Assembly: GCA_009993635.1 (NCBI GenBank) | Contig: JAACTC010000006.1 | Coordinates: 496,001 to 560,000, forward strand | Origin: Erythrobacter sp. | Lineage (GTDB): Bacteria; Pseudomonadota; Alphaproteobacteria; Sphingomonadales; Sphingomonadaceae | DNA length: 64,000 nucleotides | Direction of reading: 5' to 3' | Part shown: positions 27,260 to 37,082 of the stretch, piece by piece | Layout of the letters: each line of letters begins with the position of its first letter | Numbering within the stretch: the stretch's first letter is position 1 | Made by a program: the position numbers and the translations under genes | The notes under the pieces: model-generated | Databases searched by the model: none | Told to the model about the DNA's origin: nothing | What the model saw: only the letters and a program-made list of their open reading frames with translations

Positions 27260-27793
27260 TCAGAAGCGGCGCATTCCGCGGATGCCGCGATAATCCATGT
27301 CGACCACCCGGCCGTTACGGATGTTGCAGCTGAAGCGGCCCTGATCGCCGCGACGATTGTTGTAACCCCGGCGATCGTAGCCGCGACGGTTGTCGCGATA
27401 GCCACGTTGGCCATCGACCGCGATCCGGCCGGAAATGTTCCAGCCACGGCGCGTGTCGCGAACGCGGTTGATATCGACCACCTGCGCACGGCGATAGCCG
27501 GAGCGGCGCGCATCGTTCTGTGCGGCACGGACGCAGCGATCGACCGCGAGGCGCGGGTTGCCGTTCGAGCGGTAATAATTGTCGCGATAACGGTAGTTCC
27601 GGCGGTCATTGTTCGACGCGGATGCGACGGCGGCGATACCGCCGATGATCAGGGCCCCGGCGATAATCTCGCCTGCGCTGATCCCGTCATTGTCGCGGTC
27701 CCGATAGCGTTGCGCTTCCGCGGGGGCGGCAGAAGTGAAGGCCATGGCGCCCGCGGCAGCGGTGCACAGGGCGGCCTTGGTGAAGTTTAGCAT
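27260..27793 (-). CDS. secreted Arg/Tyr-rich protein with glycine-zipper segment
   Basis: 177 residues from ATG 27793. Signal peptide LCTAAAGAMAFTSAAPAEA, then RYRDRDNDGISAGEIIAGALIIGGIA, which matches the same segment in its neighbour (26384-27112). AVDRCVRAAQND, GWNISGRIAVDGQRGYRDN and a tail FSCNIRNGRVVDMDYRG follow. The Arg/Tyr/Asn-rich loops set it apart. One Cys pair is conserved with the neighbour. It is likely an envelope protein. Tandem duplication is evident; function unknown. Confidence 0.7.
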   Translation of the reverse strand: MLNFTKAALCTAAAGAMAFTSAAPAEAQRYRDRDNDGISAGEIIAGALIIGGIAAVASASNNDRRNYRYRDNYYRSNGNPRLAVDRCVRAAQNDARRSGYRRAQVVDINRVRDTRRGWNISGRIAVDGQRGYRDNRRGYDRRGYNNRRGDQGRFSCNIRNGRVVDMDYRGIRGMRRF

Positions 27794-28092
27794 GGTGGGT
27801 CTCCTCACTGTGGTGCCCGAGCGCCATCGCCCGAACACCAACCGTTCTAGAGACCACCCGGTGAGGTGTGACTGAATTGCCGCGAAAGCCATTGTTAATA
27901 CAAATAGCCACAAACCTGAACGAGGCCGAGAGCCCGGTTTTCCGCGCGTTTGGCAGCTTCAGCGGCCGCCCGTACAGTCTGTGACCCGGCATTTTGTAAT
28001 CCGATGTACAGACAAATCTGCAGCCTCGGTTCATCCCGCCCCGAGGCGATTCGCGCGGCGGCGAGGCTGGAAAGCCCCGCCGCCAATCATGC
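27794..28092. other. intergenic region, no gene seen
   Basis: About 300 bases between two minus-strand genes. Short open frames exist on both strands but lack a ribosome-binding site and protein-like composition. It must hold the promoter of the 27793 gene; I could not place it with confidence. Confidence 0.5.
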
Positions 28093-30243
28093 TCATTCGC
28101 TGAGGTCGAGCCCGGTGAACGCGGCGAGGAATGCGAGGATGTCCGCCGCTTCCTCGATTGCCTTGTCGGTCGGCTTGCCCGATCCGTGGCCGGCGCGCGT
28201 CTCGATCCGGATCAGCTGCGGCCGTTCACCCAGGTCTGCCGCCTGCAGCGCGGCGGTATATTTGAAGCTATGGCCCGGCACCACGCGGTCGTCCGTATCG
28301 GCGGTGGTCACCAGCAGCGCGGGGTAATCCACACCGTCCCTGACGTTGTGATAGGGCGAATAGGACCGCAGCACGCGCCAGTCGGCTTCCTTGCCGGGGT
28401 AGCCATAGTCGTCGACCCAGTAGCGCCCTGCGGTGAACTGGTCGAAACGCAGCATGTCCATCACACCCACGGCGGCATTGCCCGCCGCAAACAGGTCAGG
28501 CCGCTGGTTGGTGACCGCGCCGACCAGCAGGCCGCCATTGGAGCCACCCTGAATGGCGAGACCGTTGTCGGGCGTGATGCCCTGATCGATCAGGTACTCA
28601 CCCGCCGCGATGAAATCATCGAACACGTTCTGCTTGTTGTTCAGCCGCCCGCCATCGTGCCACGCCTTGCCATATTCGCCGCCGCCGCGGATGTTGGCCA
28701 CCGCATAGGCCCCGCCAGCCTCGATCCACGCGAGGCGCGAGGGGCTGAAGCCCGGCGTCAGGCTGATGTTGAACCCGCCATAGCCGTAGAGCAGCGTCGG
28801 CACCGCTTCGCCGCTTTCGGCCACAGCCTTGCTGCGGACCAGGAACATCGGCACGCGGGTTCCATCCTTCGAGGTGTAGAACTTCTGCTCAACCACGAAG
28901 TCGTCGGGGTTGAAGGCAACCTCGGGCTGCGCCCAGACAGTGCTCTTCCCGCTTGCAACATCATAGCGATAGACGGTCGTGGGGCGGTTGTAGCTGGAGA
29001 AGGTGTAGAAGGTTTCGGTTTCATCCGGATCGCCGCCAAAGCCACCCGCGCTGCCGATGCCCGGCAGTGCGACCTCGCCCTGCGGCGTCCCGTCCAGCCC
29101 GAATACCCCGATCTTGCTCTTCGCATCGACCAGGTAGCTCGCGATCAGCTTGCCGCCGACCAGCGACACCCCGCCAAGGGTCTGCTCGCTTTCGGGGATC
29201 ACGGTCTGCCACACCGGTTCGCTGGCCGAGATATCCGTTGTGACCACTTGCATCAGCGGCGCATCATCGTTGGTAACGAAGAAGAACTCGCTGCCAAGAT
29301 TGCCGACGTAGGAATAATTGTTCTCGAAACCGGGGACCAGTGTCATCGGCTCGGCACCCGGATTCGCGCGGTCGATCAGCGTCACTTCGTAGCGATCATC
29401 CGTACCGCTGGAGCTGGTCACGATCAGCCAGCGGCCGTCATCGCTCACCTGCGCGGTGTGGTTGAGCTCGGGCTGGTCGGGCGTTGCATAGATCAGGGTG
29501 TCCGCCGACTGCTCGGTACCCAGCTTGTGGTAATAGACCTGCTGATCGGTGTTCAGCGCCTGGAAGGTCTCGCCCTCGCCGGTCGCGGGGAAACGGCTGT
29601 AGTAGAAACCGCTCCCGTCCTTCGCCCAGTCGAGGTTGGAGAACTTCACCCACTCGACCGTATCGGGCAGCACTTCGCCGGTGGCGACATCCATCACCTT
29701 CACCGTGCGCCAGTCGCTGCCGCCATCCTGAATCGCGTAGAGCAGCTTCGAACCGTCGCCAGTGATTGCGTAGTCGGCCAGCGCAGTCGCACCGTCGTCC
29801 GCCCATTCATTGGGGTCGATCAGCACCCGCGCCTCGCCATCCAGGCCATCGCGCACGTAGAGCACGCTCTGGTTCTGCAGGCCGTTGTTGCGGGTGTAGA
29901 AATAGTGGCCGCCCTTTTCCGTCGGCAGACCGAAGCGTTCGTAATCGGTCAGCTGGGTGATCCGCTGCTTCAGCGCCTCGCGCCCCGGCAGCTGGGCGAG
30001 GAACGCGTCGGTGACTTCGTTCTGTGCAGTCACCCACTCCGCGACCTCTTCATCCACGCGCACATCGTTTTCCAGCCAGCGATAGGGATCGGCAACCTGT
30101 TCGCCGAACTGGCTTTCCACCACATCGCCTGCGCGGGTTTCCGGGTAGTCGGGCGCGGTCAGGTCCTGCGCCTGCGCGGCTGCGGGCAACACGCTCGCCA
30201 CGAGTACGGTTGCGGCGCCGGTAAGAAGGCTGTTGCGAAGCAT
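28093..30243 (-). CDS. secreted prolyl oligopeptidase (S9A)
   Basis: A 716-residue serine peptidase with signal peptide (GAATVLVASVLPAAAQA). The N-terminal part (YRWLEND ... WVTAQNEVTDAFL) and seven-bladed propeller lead to the C-terminal alpha/beta hydrolase domain. There the nucleophile is Ser568 in GGSNGGLL, the acid is in TADTDDRVVPGHS and the His in RAGHGSGKP. The LLYGYGGFNI and IRGGGEYGKAWH segments are typical of the family. It would cut short Pro-containing peptides in the periplasm. It complements the M3 peptidase at 2.7-5.0 kb in a peptide-degrading lifestyle. Confidence 0.92.
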   Translation of the reverse strand: MLRNSLLTGAATVLVASVLPAAAQAQDLTAPDYPETRAGDVVESQFGEQVADPYRWLENDVRVDEEVAEWVTAQNEVTDAFLAQLPGREALKQRITQLTDYERFGLPTEKGGHYFYTRNNGLQNQSVLYVRDGLDGEARVLIDPNEWADDGATALADYAITGDGSKLLYAIQDGGSDWRTVKVMDVATGEVLPDTVEWVKFSNLDWAKDGSGFYYSRFPATGEGETFQALNTDQQVYYHKLGTEQSADTLIYATPDQPELNHTAQVSDDGRWLIVTSSSGTDDRYEVTLIDRANPGAEPMTLVPGFENNYSYVGNLGSEFFFVTNDDAPLMQVVTTDISASEPVWQTVIPESEQTLGGVSLVGGKLIASYLVDAKSKIGVFGLDGTPQGEVALPGIGSAGGFGGDPDETETFYTFSSYNRPTTVYRYDVASGKSTVWAQPEVAFNPDDFVVEQKFYTSKDGTRVPMFLVRSKAVAESGEAVPTLLYGYGGFNISLTPGFSPSRLAWIEAGGAYAVANIRGGGEYGKAWHDGGRLNNKQNVFDDFIAAGEYLIDQGITPDNGLAIQGGSNGGLLVGAVTNQRPDLFAAGNAAVGVMDMLRFDQFTAGRYWVDDYGYPGKEADWRVLRSYSPYHNVRDGVDYPALLVTTADTDDRVVPGHSFKYTAALQAADLGERPQLIRIETRAGHGSGKPTDKAIEEAADILAFLAAFTGLDLSE

Positions 30244-30370
30244 TGGGGGTCCTCTCGTCCATTTAAATCTGTCGGGTAGTATCTAGGGGCTGGCGGTCGC
30301 GGTGCAACTCACCGCGCGGCGCGCGCAGCACGAAGCAGACGCGCGGTCATCCACCACGCGGGCGCGCCGG

Positions 30371-30946
30371 TCAGTCCGCTCCGACGGCGCTGCGTCCCTC
30401 ACCCGGAATAAACCCGTCGAGGACGTAAACCACCCCATTGGCCGCCGATCGCGATACGCCGGTAAGGTGCGGCGCATCGTCCCCCTCGCCGACGACGATC
30501 CGCCCATCGACCTCGCGCACGATCATCGGCTCGTCGGCAACACTCGTCAGCTCGAAGGTCCCGCCGTTGACCTCAAGCTCGCCGTCCAGGTCTTCCGGGG
30601 CGATCACCCCTGTGGCGATATGCGTGCGCAGAATTGCGATCACGCCGGATCGACCATCCGCCGATTCGAGGCGGTCCAGTTCCTCCTTCGGCAGCCTTGC
30701 GAAGGCGGCGTTATCCGGCAGGAAAATCGTGTAGGAGCCCGCTCCGTTGAACGGGTCTTCCAGCCCGGCATTGCTGATGATCCCATTCGCCGTGGAAAGC
30801 TCGGGTATCTCACCGATCGTCACCGCAAGGCTGTTATCGCCCTCGGTCGTGCTGACCCGCTCGGCATCGTTGCGCGAGTCTGCACCCCCGCACCCGGCGA
30901 GCAACAGGCAAAGCGTGGCAAGCGCGGGCGCAATCGTGATTTTCAT
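30371..30946 (-). CDS. fasciclin (FAS1) domain lipoprotein
   Basis: 191 residues from ATG 30946, chosen for the GAGGA site five bases ahead and a lipobox (ATLCLLLAGC). An ATG at 30958 is the alternative. One FAS1 domain: YTIFLPDNAAFARLP (the H1-type motif), LRTHIATGVI, and the closing NGVVYVLDGFI. FAS1 domains mediate adhesion or binding of small ligands. The linker after the lipid Cys is acidic (ADSRNDAERVSTTEGD). It stands alone on the minus strand. Confidence 0.85.
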   Translation of the reverse strand: MKITIAPALATLCLLLAGCGGADSRNDAERVSTTEGDNSLAVTIGEIPELSTANGIISNAGLEDPFNGAGSYTIFLPDNAAFARLPKEELDRLESADGRSGVIAILRTHIATGVIAPEDLDGELEVNGGTFELTSVADEPMIVREVDGRIVVGEGDDAPHLTGVSRSAANGVVYVLDGFIPGEGRSAVGAD

Positions 30947-31256
30947 AGTCGTCCTCATGTCAAACGATCGATCATGGCCGAGGGATACGGGGCGGCGGAT
31001 CGATTTCATACCCATGGCCGTGCCGACAAGGCTTGCGCGCGTCCACCTTTACCGGGTCCGAACATGGCAGGAAATCGGCCGCCCGCGCGAATTGCCACGT
31101 TTCCCGCGTGCTTCGCCTGAACAGGAGGAGCACCCAGCCCGCGCATTCCAGACCGGCGCGGTCCGTCGCCGCCGCGTAATCCGCCGGGCTCAAAACGACG
31201 AAGGGCCGGAGGATTGCTCCCCCGGCCCCTAAGGTCGTTCCGTTTCGGCGTACCGC
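30947..31256. other. intergenic region between fasciclin gene and rplQ
   Basis: About 310 bases. The right end carries the terminator of the ribosomal cluster (31195-31230). The rest should include the fasciclin promoter; I see no further gene. Confidence 0.5.
31195..31230 (-). terminator. intrinsic terminator of the ribosomal cluster
   Basis: Minus strand: GGGGCCGGGGGA, loop GCAA, then TCCTCCGGCCC, followed by TTCGTCGTTTT. It lies 27 bases past the rplQ stop, closing the rpsM-rpsK-rpoA-rplQ transcript. Confidence 0.75.
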
Positions 31257-31679
31257 TTACGCGTCGTCGAATTCTTCCTCGTCGCTCATCACCGGGCCGG
31301 AATCCTGGCCCTTGGCGTCTTCGTCGCGGTCGACGAATTCGATGATCGCGAGCTGCGCGCTGTCGCTGGCGCGGTAGCCTGCCTTGATGATGCGGGTGTA
31401 GCCGCCATCGCGATCCGCATAACGCTCACCCAGAACATCGAACAGCTTCTTCAGCTGGGTCTCGTCCTGCAGGCGGCTCATCGCGAGGCGGCGGTTGGAA
31501 AGCCCGCCACGCTTCGACAGCGTGATCAGCTTTTCGACGTAAGGACGAAGTTCCTTCGCCTTGGGCAGCGTGGTGAGGATCTGCTCGTGCTTGATCAGCG
31601 CGGCCGACATGTTGCGGAACATGGCGGTGCGGTGGCCCGACTTGCGGCTCAGCTTACGCTGCGAAATTCCGTGACGCAT
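31257..31679 (-). CDS. rplQ: 50S ribosomal protein L17
   Basis: 140 residues beginning [17 protein letters not shown] and containing [24 protein letters not shown], the L17 signature that lines the peptide exit region. The last ~25 residues are an acidic tail ([19 protein letters not shown]) beyond the E. coli-like core. It is the last gene of the cluster, after rpoA, and is followed by a terminator. Confidence 0.97.
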   Translation of the reverse strand: MRHGISQRKLSRKSGHRTAMFRNMSAALIKHEQILTTLPKAKELRPYVEKLITLSKRGGLSNRRLAMSRLQDETQLKKLFDVLGERYADRDGGYTRIIKAGYRASDSAQLAIIEFVDRDEDAKGQDSGPVMSDEEEFDDA

Positions 31680-31760
31680 ATTTCAATCCTTCGTTCGTAA
31701 GGGGGCCGTACGAGGTACCCCGGTACTGGCGGCGCTTCAGGGTGCGCCGCCGTAACCCGA

Positions 31761-32819
31761 TTAGCCCAGCAGCTCCTGTTCGAGCTTCTTGGCCATTTCC
31801 TCGATGTTTTCCGGCGGCCAGCCAGGGATGTCCATCCCGAGGCGCAGGCCCATGCTGGAAAGCACTTCCTTGATCTCGTTGAGCGACTTGCGGCCGAAAT
31901 TCGGCGTGCGCAGCATCTCGGCTTCGGTCTTCTGGACCAGATCGCCGATATAGATGATGTTGTCGTTCTTGAGGCAGTTCGCCGAACGCACCGACAGTTC
32001 CAGTTCGTCGACCTTCTTGAGAAGGTAGCGGTTGAGCTGGTTGGCGTCCGATTCCTGCGGTTCGGCAGCCATGCCGATCATCGGGCTGGAAGGCTGCGGG
32101 ATGCCGTCCTCGAAGTGGACGAACAGCGTCAGCTGGTCCTGAAGGATGCGCGCGGCATAGGCCACGGCATCTTCCGGCGTAACCGTACCATCGGTTTCGA
32201 TGGTCAGGTTGAGCTTGTCGTAGTCCAGTTCCTGGCCAACGCGGGCGTTCTCGACCTTGTAGCTCACCTGCTTGATCGGCGAGTAGAGCGAGTCGACCGG
32301 GATCAGACCGATCGGCGCATCGGCGGGGCGGTTCTGGACGGCGGGAACATAGCCTTTGCCGACGTCGGCAGTCAGCTCCATGTTGAGCGTCGCGCCTTCG
32401 TCCAGCTGGCAGATCACGAGATCCTTGTTGAGGATTTCGATGTCGCCCGAAACGGCAATGTCGCCCGCTTTCACCGCGCCGGGGCCGGTGGCGGACAGCT
32501 GCAGGCGCTTGGGGCCTTCGCCTTCCATCTTGATCGCGATCTGCTTCACGTTCAGCACGATGTCGGTCACGTCTTCGCGCACGCCAGCAAGGCTGGAGAA
32601 TTCGTGGAGCACGTTCTCGATCTTGATCGAGGTGATCGCGGCACCCTGGAGCGAAGAGAGCAGCACACGGCGCAGAGCGTTGCCCAGCGTCAGGCCAAAA
32701 CCACGTTCGAGCGGCTCGGCCACGAAAGTGGCCTTGCGCTTCTTGTCGCTGCCGGTGTCTTTCAGTTCGAGCGAGGTGGGCTTCTTAAGTTCCTGCCAGT
32801 TCTTGGTGTTGACGGCCAT
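31761..32819 (-). CDS. rpoA: RNA polymerase alpha subunit
   Basis: 352 residues. The N-terminal domain ([20 protein letters not shown], then [15 protein letters not shown]) drives dimerisation and core assembly. After a linker, the C-terminal domain has the helix-hairpin-helix [19 protein letters not shown] used for contacts with UP elements and activators. Length and order are standard for alphaproteobacteria. It lies between rpsK and rplQ. Confidence 0.97.
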   Translation of the reverse strand: MAVNTKNWQELKKPTSLELKDTGSDKKRKATFVAEPLERGFGLTLGNALRRVLLSSLQGAAITSIKIENVLHEFSSLAGVREDVTDIVLNVKQIAIKMEGEGPKRLQLSATGPGAVKAGDIAVSGDIEILNKDLVICQLDEGATLNMELTADVGKGYVPAVQNRPADAPIGLIPVDSLYSPIKQVSYKVENARVGQELDYDKLNLTIETDGTVTPEDAVAYAARILQDQLTLFVHFEDGIPQPSSPMIGMAAEPQESDANQLNRYLLKKVDELELSVRSANCLKNDNIIYIGDLVQKTEAEMLRTPNFGRKSLNEIKEVLSSMGLRLGMDIPGWPPENIEEMAKKLEQELLG

Positions 32820-32926
32820 GGATGTCCCCTAGGAATTCGAGATCGGCTGGGGCCGGTGCACTTGTCGAAAAGCGCGTCCGGCCCGGAATTGTTCGGCGGC
32901 GGGCGTATTCCCTCCGCCGGGCAGGA

Positions 32927-33316
32927 TCAGACGCGGCGCCGCTTGGACGGGCGAACCCCGTTGTGCGGGATCGGAGTCACGTCGCGGATGCTGGTGATGG
33001 TGAAACCCACCGCCTGCAGCGCGCGCAGTGCGCTTTCGCGGCCCGAACCCGGGCCCTTCACTTCGACTTCCAGCGTACGCACGCCGTGTTCGGCGGCTTT
33101 CTTGCCGGCGTCGTCTGCGGCGACCTGCGCAGCATAGGGAGTCGACTTGCGGCTGCCCTTGAAGCCCATCATCCCGGCGCTGGACCAGCTGATCGCATTG
33201 CCCTGCGCATCGGTGATGGTGATCATGGTGTTGTTGAAGCTGGCGTTCACGTGCGCGACGCCGCTGGAGATGTTTTTCCGCTCACGGCGCCGGATGCGGC
33301 CTGGTTCGCGTGCCAT
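32927..33316 (-). CDS. rpsK: 30S ribosomal protein S11
   Basis: 129 residues with the S11 pattern: [37 protein letters not shown], and the C-terminal [19 protein letters not shown] that contacts 16S rRNA on the platform. It sits between rpsM and rpoA, the usual alpha-operon order. Confidence 0.97.
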   Translation of the reverse strand: MAREPGRIRRRERKNISSGVAHVNASFNNTMITITDAQGNAISWSSAGMMGFKGSRKSTPYAAQVAADDAGKKAAEHGVRTLEVEVKGPGSGRESALRALQAVGFTITSIRDVTPIPHNGVRPSKRRRV

Positions 33317-33374
33317 TATGTGTTCCCCTTAAGGAATAAAGACTGAAGAGACGAAGAAAACGCTTGATGCGCGC

Positions 33375-33743
33375 TTACTTCTTCTTGCCTGCGATGGGCT
33401 TCGCCTTACCCTTGCGGGTACGCGCATTGGTGTGCGTGCGCTGGCCGCGAACGGGCAGACCGGCACGGTGGCGGAGGCCGCGATACGAACGCAGGTCCAT
33501 CAGACGCTTGATGTTCATTGCAGTCTGACGACGCAGGTCGCCTTCCACCGTATGCTCTTCGTCGATCGTTTCACGGATGCGCAGGATTTCCTCGTCGGTG
33601 AGATCCTGCACGCGGACCTTGTGATCGATGCCGAGCTTGTCGGCGATCTCGACCGCAGTGGTGCGACCGATTCCGTGAATATAGGTGAGCGCGATGATCA
33701 CGCGCTTGTTGGTGGGGATATTTACCCCGGCAATACGAGCCAC
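33375..33743 (-). CDS. rpsM: 30S ribosomal protein S13
   Basis: 122 residues starting [20 protein letters not shown], with the helix-two-turn-helix [19 protein letters not shown] and the basic tail [20 protein letters not shown] that reaches the tRNA sites. First of the rpsM-rpsK-rpoA-rplQ group; a promoter candidate lies ~180 bases upstream, so the group can be transcribed apart from the spc part. Confidence 0.97.
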   Translation of the reverse strand: MARIAGVNIPTNKRVIIALTYIHGIGRTTAVEIADKLGIDHKVRVQDLTDEEILRIRETIDEEHTVEGDLRRQTAMNIKRLMDLRSYRGLRHRAGLPVRGQRTHTNARTRKGKAKPIAGKKK

Positions 33744-34148
33744 TTACTTCTCCATGCTCCACAGGAACGTGCCGCCCCACATGGGGGAGGCGCCCCTATC
33801 TCATCGCTGTTTCATCGAACCACTGCGCAGACGCCGCTCTTGACGGACAAAAACCGGCGGGCGATGAAACCGGGCCGGTAATGCGTCGAAATTGCAAATG
33901 TGCATTGGATCGGACGAACGGCGCACATAAGCGCACAGGGGCGCAGCGTCAACAGCTGCACGCTAATATTAACGCGAACCCTGCAAAGGGCCGCGCGCTC
34001 GCTTCCAACCTATGCAAAACTACCGCGTGCAAGCGCCCGTGTCAAAGCGGCAGTCGCGAGTTTGCCCCCATCTGCCGTGCGTGCGGGTCATTACCGAAGG
34101 CCGAATGCACCTGCCGGATCATGCACGCGCGAATCGCCAGACCCCGGA
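33744..34148. other. 405-base intergenic region upstream of rpsM
   Basis: No gene is convincing here. It separates the spc-type genes plus the SRPBCC-like gene from rpsM and holds a promoter candidate (33924-33952). A second, weaker TTGACA-like site lies near 34038-34043. Confidence 0.6.
33924..33952 (-). promoter_or_regulatory. candidate sigma-70 promoter for rpsM-rpsK-rpoA-rplQ
   Basis: Minus strand TTGACG (complement of 33947-33952), a 17-base spacer and TATGTG (complement of 33924-33929). The spacing is ideal and the -35 is near consensus. It would give a leader of about 170 bases before rpsM. Confidence 0.55.
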
Positions 34149-34883
34149 TCAGCGCCCCTTGCCCAGCCCGGTTGCAGGGGTTTCGCCCCGTTTTGCGCCG
34201 TCTTCCGATTCGGCGCCCAACCCTTCGCCGAATGCGCCGTCGAACGCGCTTTTCGATTCGTCCTCTGGGGGAATGACGCCGCCCATCGCCTCGGCAAGGC
34301 CAAGCGCCTGCTGGCCGATGACACCGTCTACCGCCTTGGCAATCTGCGGGACTTCGAACCGCATGGTGCCGCCGACGACATATTCCCAAACGATCCGCGT
34401 GCCCGCGGCCTCGCCGTCGTCATCCTCGATTTCCTGCAGGGTGATGGTCAGCACGCCATCCACCGGCTCGCTTTGCAATGGCCCCAGCGCACCGCGCATC
34501 CGCAGCACCTTGCGCGGCAGGGACTGCACCACCGTCATGTGCTGGACGCTCCCTTCGAGGCCGAAGGTGCTGGCCCCGTCCTCGGCCGGAATCGTTTCGC
34601 AAAAGCACCCACCCGCCTGCGGGGTGAGAGTCATGTTCGACGCATCGGCAGACCAGGTGTGCGCGTCGTTCCACCAGTCACCGGGCGAAATCAGCGCCAG
34701 CCATACGTCCTTGGGCGCGGCCTTCACATCGAGCGCGTGGCGCGTGACGAAATGTGTGTCGGACTCTTCGGTCACCTCGGCCTGCGCGGGTGCTGCGGGC
34801 AGGACGGCCACACACAACACGGTAGCGAGGGGCGCGATCGCAAGGCGGCGAAGCCGGCGGGTCATTGGGAGGCTGCTCGTCAT
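34149..34883 (-). CDS. secreted START/SRPBCC-like protein
   Basis: About 244 residues read from ATG 34883 (ATG 34865 is also possible). Signal peptide RRLAIAPLATVLCVAVLPAA. The mature part resembles the SRPBCC/polyketide-cyclase fold: HALDVKAAPKDVWLALISPGDWWNDAHTW at the first strand-helix, LQSEPVDGVLTITLQEIEDD, and GTRIVWEYVVGG. The C-terminal ~50 residues are acidic and flexible. The domain normally binds a hydrophobic ligand; none can be named. It lies between adk and rpsM, where map, infA or rpmJ often occur in other bacteria. Confidence 0.65.
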   Translation of the reverse strand: MTSSLPMTRRLRRLAIAPLATVLCVAVLPAAPAQAEVTEESDTHFVTRHALDVKAAPKDVWLALISPGDWWNDAHTWSADASNMTLTPQAGGCFCETIPAEDGASTFGLEGSVQHMTVVQSLPRKVLRMRGALGPLQSEPVDGVLTITLQEIEDDDGEAAGTRIVWEYVVGGTMRFEVPQIAKAVDGVIGQQALGLAEAMGGVIPPEDESKSAFDGAFGEGLGAESEDGAKRGETPATGLGKGR

Positions 34884-34935
34884 GTCCTCGCTATTCCACG
34901 AGAACGCGCCGAAGGGAACCGCGAAGCGCGATTCG

Positions 34936-35583
34936 TCAGGCGTCGAGCAGGGCGTCGATACTATCGGCAACATCGCCGATCGACGCCATGCCATCGACCC
35001 GCGATACCAGGCCCTGCTCTTCGTAATAGGGCAGGATCGGTGCGGTTTCCGAACGATAGACCTGCATCCGGTGGCGCACGGTTTCCTCGTTATCGTCGGG
35101 CCGGCGCTTGAATTCGGTCGAACCGCACTTGTCGCACACGCCATCGACCGAGGTCGGCTTGTGGCGATCGTGATAACCTTCGCCGCATTCGGCGCAGGTG
35201 AAGCGTCCGGTGATCCGGTCGACCAGAGCTTCCTCATCGACCTGCAGCTCGATCACCCGGTCGAGCTTGCGTCCGTGCTTGGCGAGCAGGCTGTCGAGCT
35301 CTTCGGCCTGCGCGCGGGTGCGCGGATAGCCATCGAAGATCGCGCCCGTATCCTTGGGCATGGCAGCCAGTTCAGCATCGATCAGCGCAGAGACGATGTC
35401 GTCGGACACCAGCTCGCCGCGATCCATGATCGCCTTGGCCTGCTGGCCCACGGGCGTACCCGCCTTCACCGCCGCACGCAGCATGTCGCCGGTGGAAAGC
35501 TGGCGTATGCCGTAGTGGTCGACCAGGCGATGTGCCTGGGTCCCCTTGCCCGCACCCGGGGGTCCAAGAAGAATGATGTTCAT
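34936..35583 (-). CDS. adk: adenylate kinase
   Basis: 215 residues from ATG 35583, chosen for an AAGGGG six bases ahead; ATG 35589 would add Met-Gly. P-loop GPPGAGKGTQA, AMP site LSTGDMLRAAV and FDGYPRTRAQA, and a long LID with four cysteines (CAEC ... CDKC), so it binds zinc. It interconverts ATP, AMP and ADP. Its place after secY in the spc part of the cluster is common in bacteria. Confidence 0.96.
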   Translation of the reverse strand: MNIILLGPPGAGKGTQAHRLVDHYGIRQLSTGDMLRAAVKAGTPVGQQAKAIMDRGELVSDDIVSALIDAELAAMPKDTGAIFDGYPRTRAQAEELDSLLAKHGRKLDRVIELQVDEEALVDRITGRFTCAECGEGYHDRHKPTSVDGVCDKCGSTEFKRRPDDNEETVRHRMQVYRSETAPILPYYEEQGLVSRVDGMASIGDVADSIDALLDA

Positions 35584-35609
35584 GCCCATCCCCTTGCGGC
35601 AGCGGCCGC

Positions 35610-36974
35610 CTAGCGCAACCGGCCCTTGAGTTTGGCCTTCTTGATGAGATCGCCATACTGGTGTGCCAGCAGGTGCGACTGGATCTGACTGATCGTATCG
35701 ACGGTGACGTTCACCACGATCAGCAGGCTGGTACCGCCCAGGAACAGCGGAATGCCCGTCTGCGCGATCATGTATTCGGGCAGCACGCAGACCAGCGTCA
35801 GGTAGGCGGCACCGACCACGGTGATGCGCGTCAGCACGTAATCGAGATACTCTGCGGTCCGCTTGCCCGGGCGGATGCCGGGAATGAACCCGCCGTTCTT
35901 CTTCAGGTTGTCCGCCGTCTCTTCCGGATTGAACACGACCGCGGTGTAGAAGAAGCAGAAGAACACGATCAGCACCGCATACAGCGCCATGTACAACGGC
36001 TGGCCGTGGCGCAGGTAGAAGTTGAGCGTGTTGATCACCTGCCCGGTCGTGCCGTTCGGATCGACCGAATTGCCAGCGAACTGGCTGATCGTAAGCGGCA
36101 GTAGCAGCAGCGAGCTCGCGAAGATCGGCGGGATCACGCCCGCGGTGTTGATCTTGAGCGGCAGGTGGCTGCGATCCGCCTGCATCATGCCGCGCTGCGT
36201 CGCGCGCTTGGGATACTGGATCAGCAGGCGGCGCTGTGCCCGCTCCATGAAGCTGATGAACAGGATCAGGCCCACGATCATCACGATGAAGCCGATGATC
36301 ACACCCGCGCTGATTGCGCCGGTACGGCCACCTTCGAACATGTTGCTCGCAAAGCTCGGGAACTGGGCGACGATGCCCGCCATGATGATCAGCGACACGC
36401 CGTTGCCGATGCCGCGTGCGGTGATCTGCTCACCGATCCACAGCAGCAGCATGGTGCCGCCAACAAGGCTGATCACCGCGCCAATGCGGAACATGATGCC
36501 GGGGTCGACCACGGCCTGCAGGCCGCTCTGCGCGCCGTAGCTCTCAAGCCCGGTGGCGAGGAAATAGCCCTGGATCACGCACAGGAAAACCGTGCCGTAG
36601 CGGGTGTACTGGTTGAGCTTCTGCCGTCCGGTGGCGCCTTCTTTCTTCAGCGCCATCAGCGTGGGATGCAGGGCCGAGGCCATCTGCACCACGATCGAGG
36701 CGGTGATGTAGGGCATCACGCCGAGCGCGATCAGGCTCATGCGTTCAAGGCTACCGCCCGAGAACGTGTTGAACAGGTCCAGCACACCGCCGCGCGTCTG
36801 ATCGTACAGATCGCCCAGGATCTGCGGATTGACGCCGGGAAGCGGCACGAAGCTCAGGAAGCGGAAAACGATCAGCGCGACCACCGTGAACCAGATGCGC
36901 TGGCGCAGTTCGGTCGCCTTGCTGAAGTTCGCCAGGCTGAGATTGGAGGCGAGATTATCGGCGCGTGATGCCAT
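35610..36974 (-). CDS. secY: preprotein translocase subunit SecY
   Basis: 454 residues with ten membrane helices. Recognisable parts are RIWFTVVALIVFRFLSFVPLPG (first helix), the plug-containing FNTFSGGSLERMSLIALGVMPYITASI, GTMLLLWIGEQIT, the basic cytosolic loop KRATQRGMMQ, and PGIRPGKRTAEYL. It forms the Sec channel with SecE and SecG. It is translated downstream of rplO, which is normal for the spc operon. Confidence 0.97.
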   Translation of the reverse strand: MASRADNLASNLSLANFSKATELRQRIWFTVVALIVFRFLSFVPLPGVNPQILGDLYDQTRGGVLDLFNTFSGGSLERMSLIALGVMPYITASIVVQMASALHPTLMALKKEGATGRQKLNQYTRYGTVFLCVIQGYFLATGLESYGAQSGLQAVVDPGIMFRIGAVISLVGGTMLLLWIGEQITARGIGNGVSLIIMAGIVAQFPSFASNMFEGGRTGAISAGVIIGFIVMIVGLILFISFMERAQRRLLIQYPKRATQRGMMQADRSHLPLKINTAGVIPPIFASSLLLLPLTISQFAGNSVDPNGTTGQVINTLNFYLRHGQPLYMALYAVLIVFFCFFYTAVVFNPEETADNLKKNGGFIPGIRPGKRTAEYLDYVLTRITVVGAAYLTLVCVLPEYMIAQTGIPLFLGGTSLLIVVNVTVDTISQIQSHLLAHQYGDLIKKAKLKGRLR

Positions 36975-37082
36975 GGGAAATTCTTAGATCCTGCAAATTC
37001 GGCCAGGTCACCCCCGGCTGCCGCAGTGACAGATAGGTGTCATGGGCGCGGTTGTCGAACCCCCCGCGCCCATTAACCGGGA

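Noticed and set aside
34012..34043. Alternative promoter for rpsM with TTGACA and TAGTTT
   Set aside because: Spacing is possible but the -10 is poorer than that at 33924-33952; kept only as a weak second candidate.
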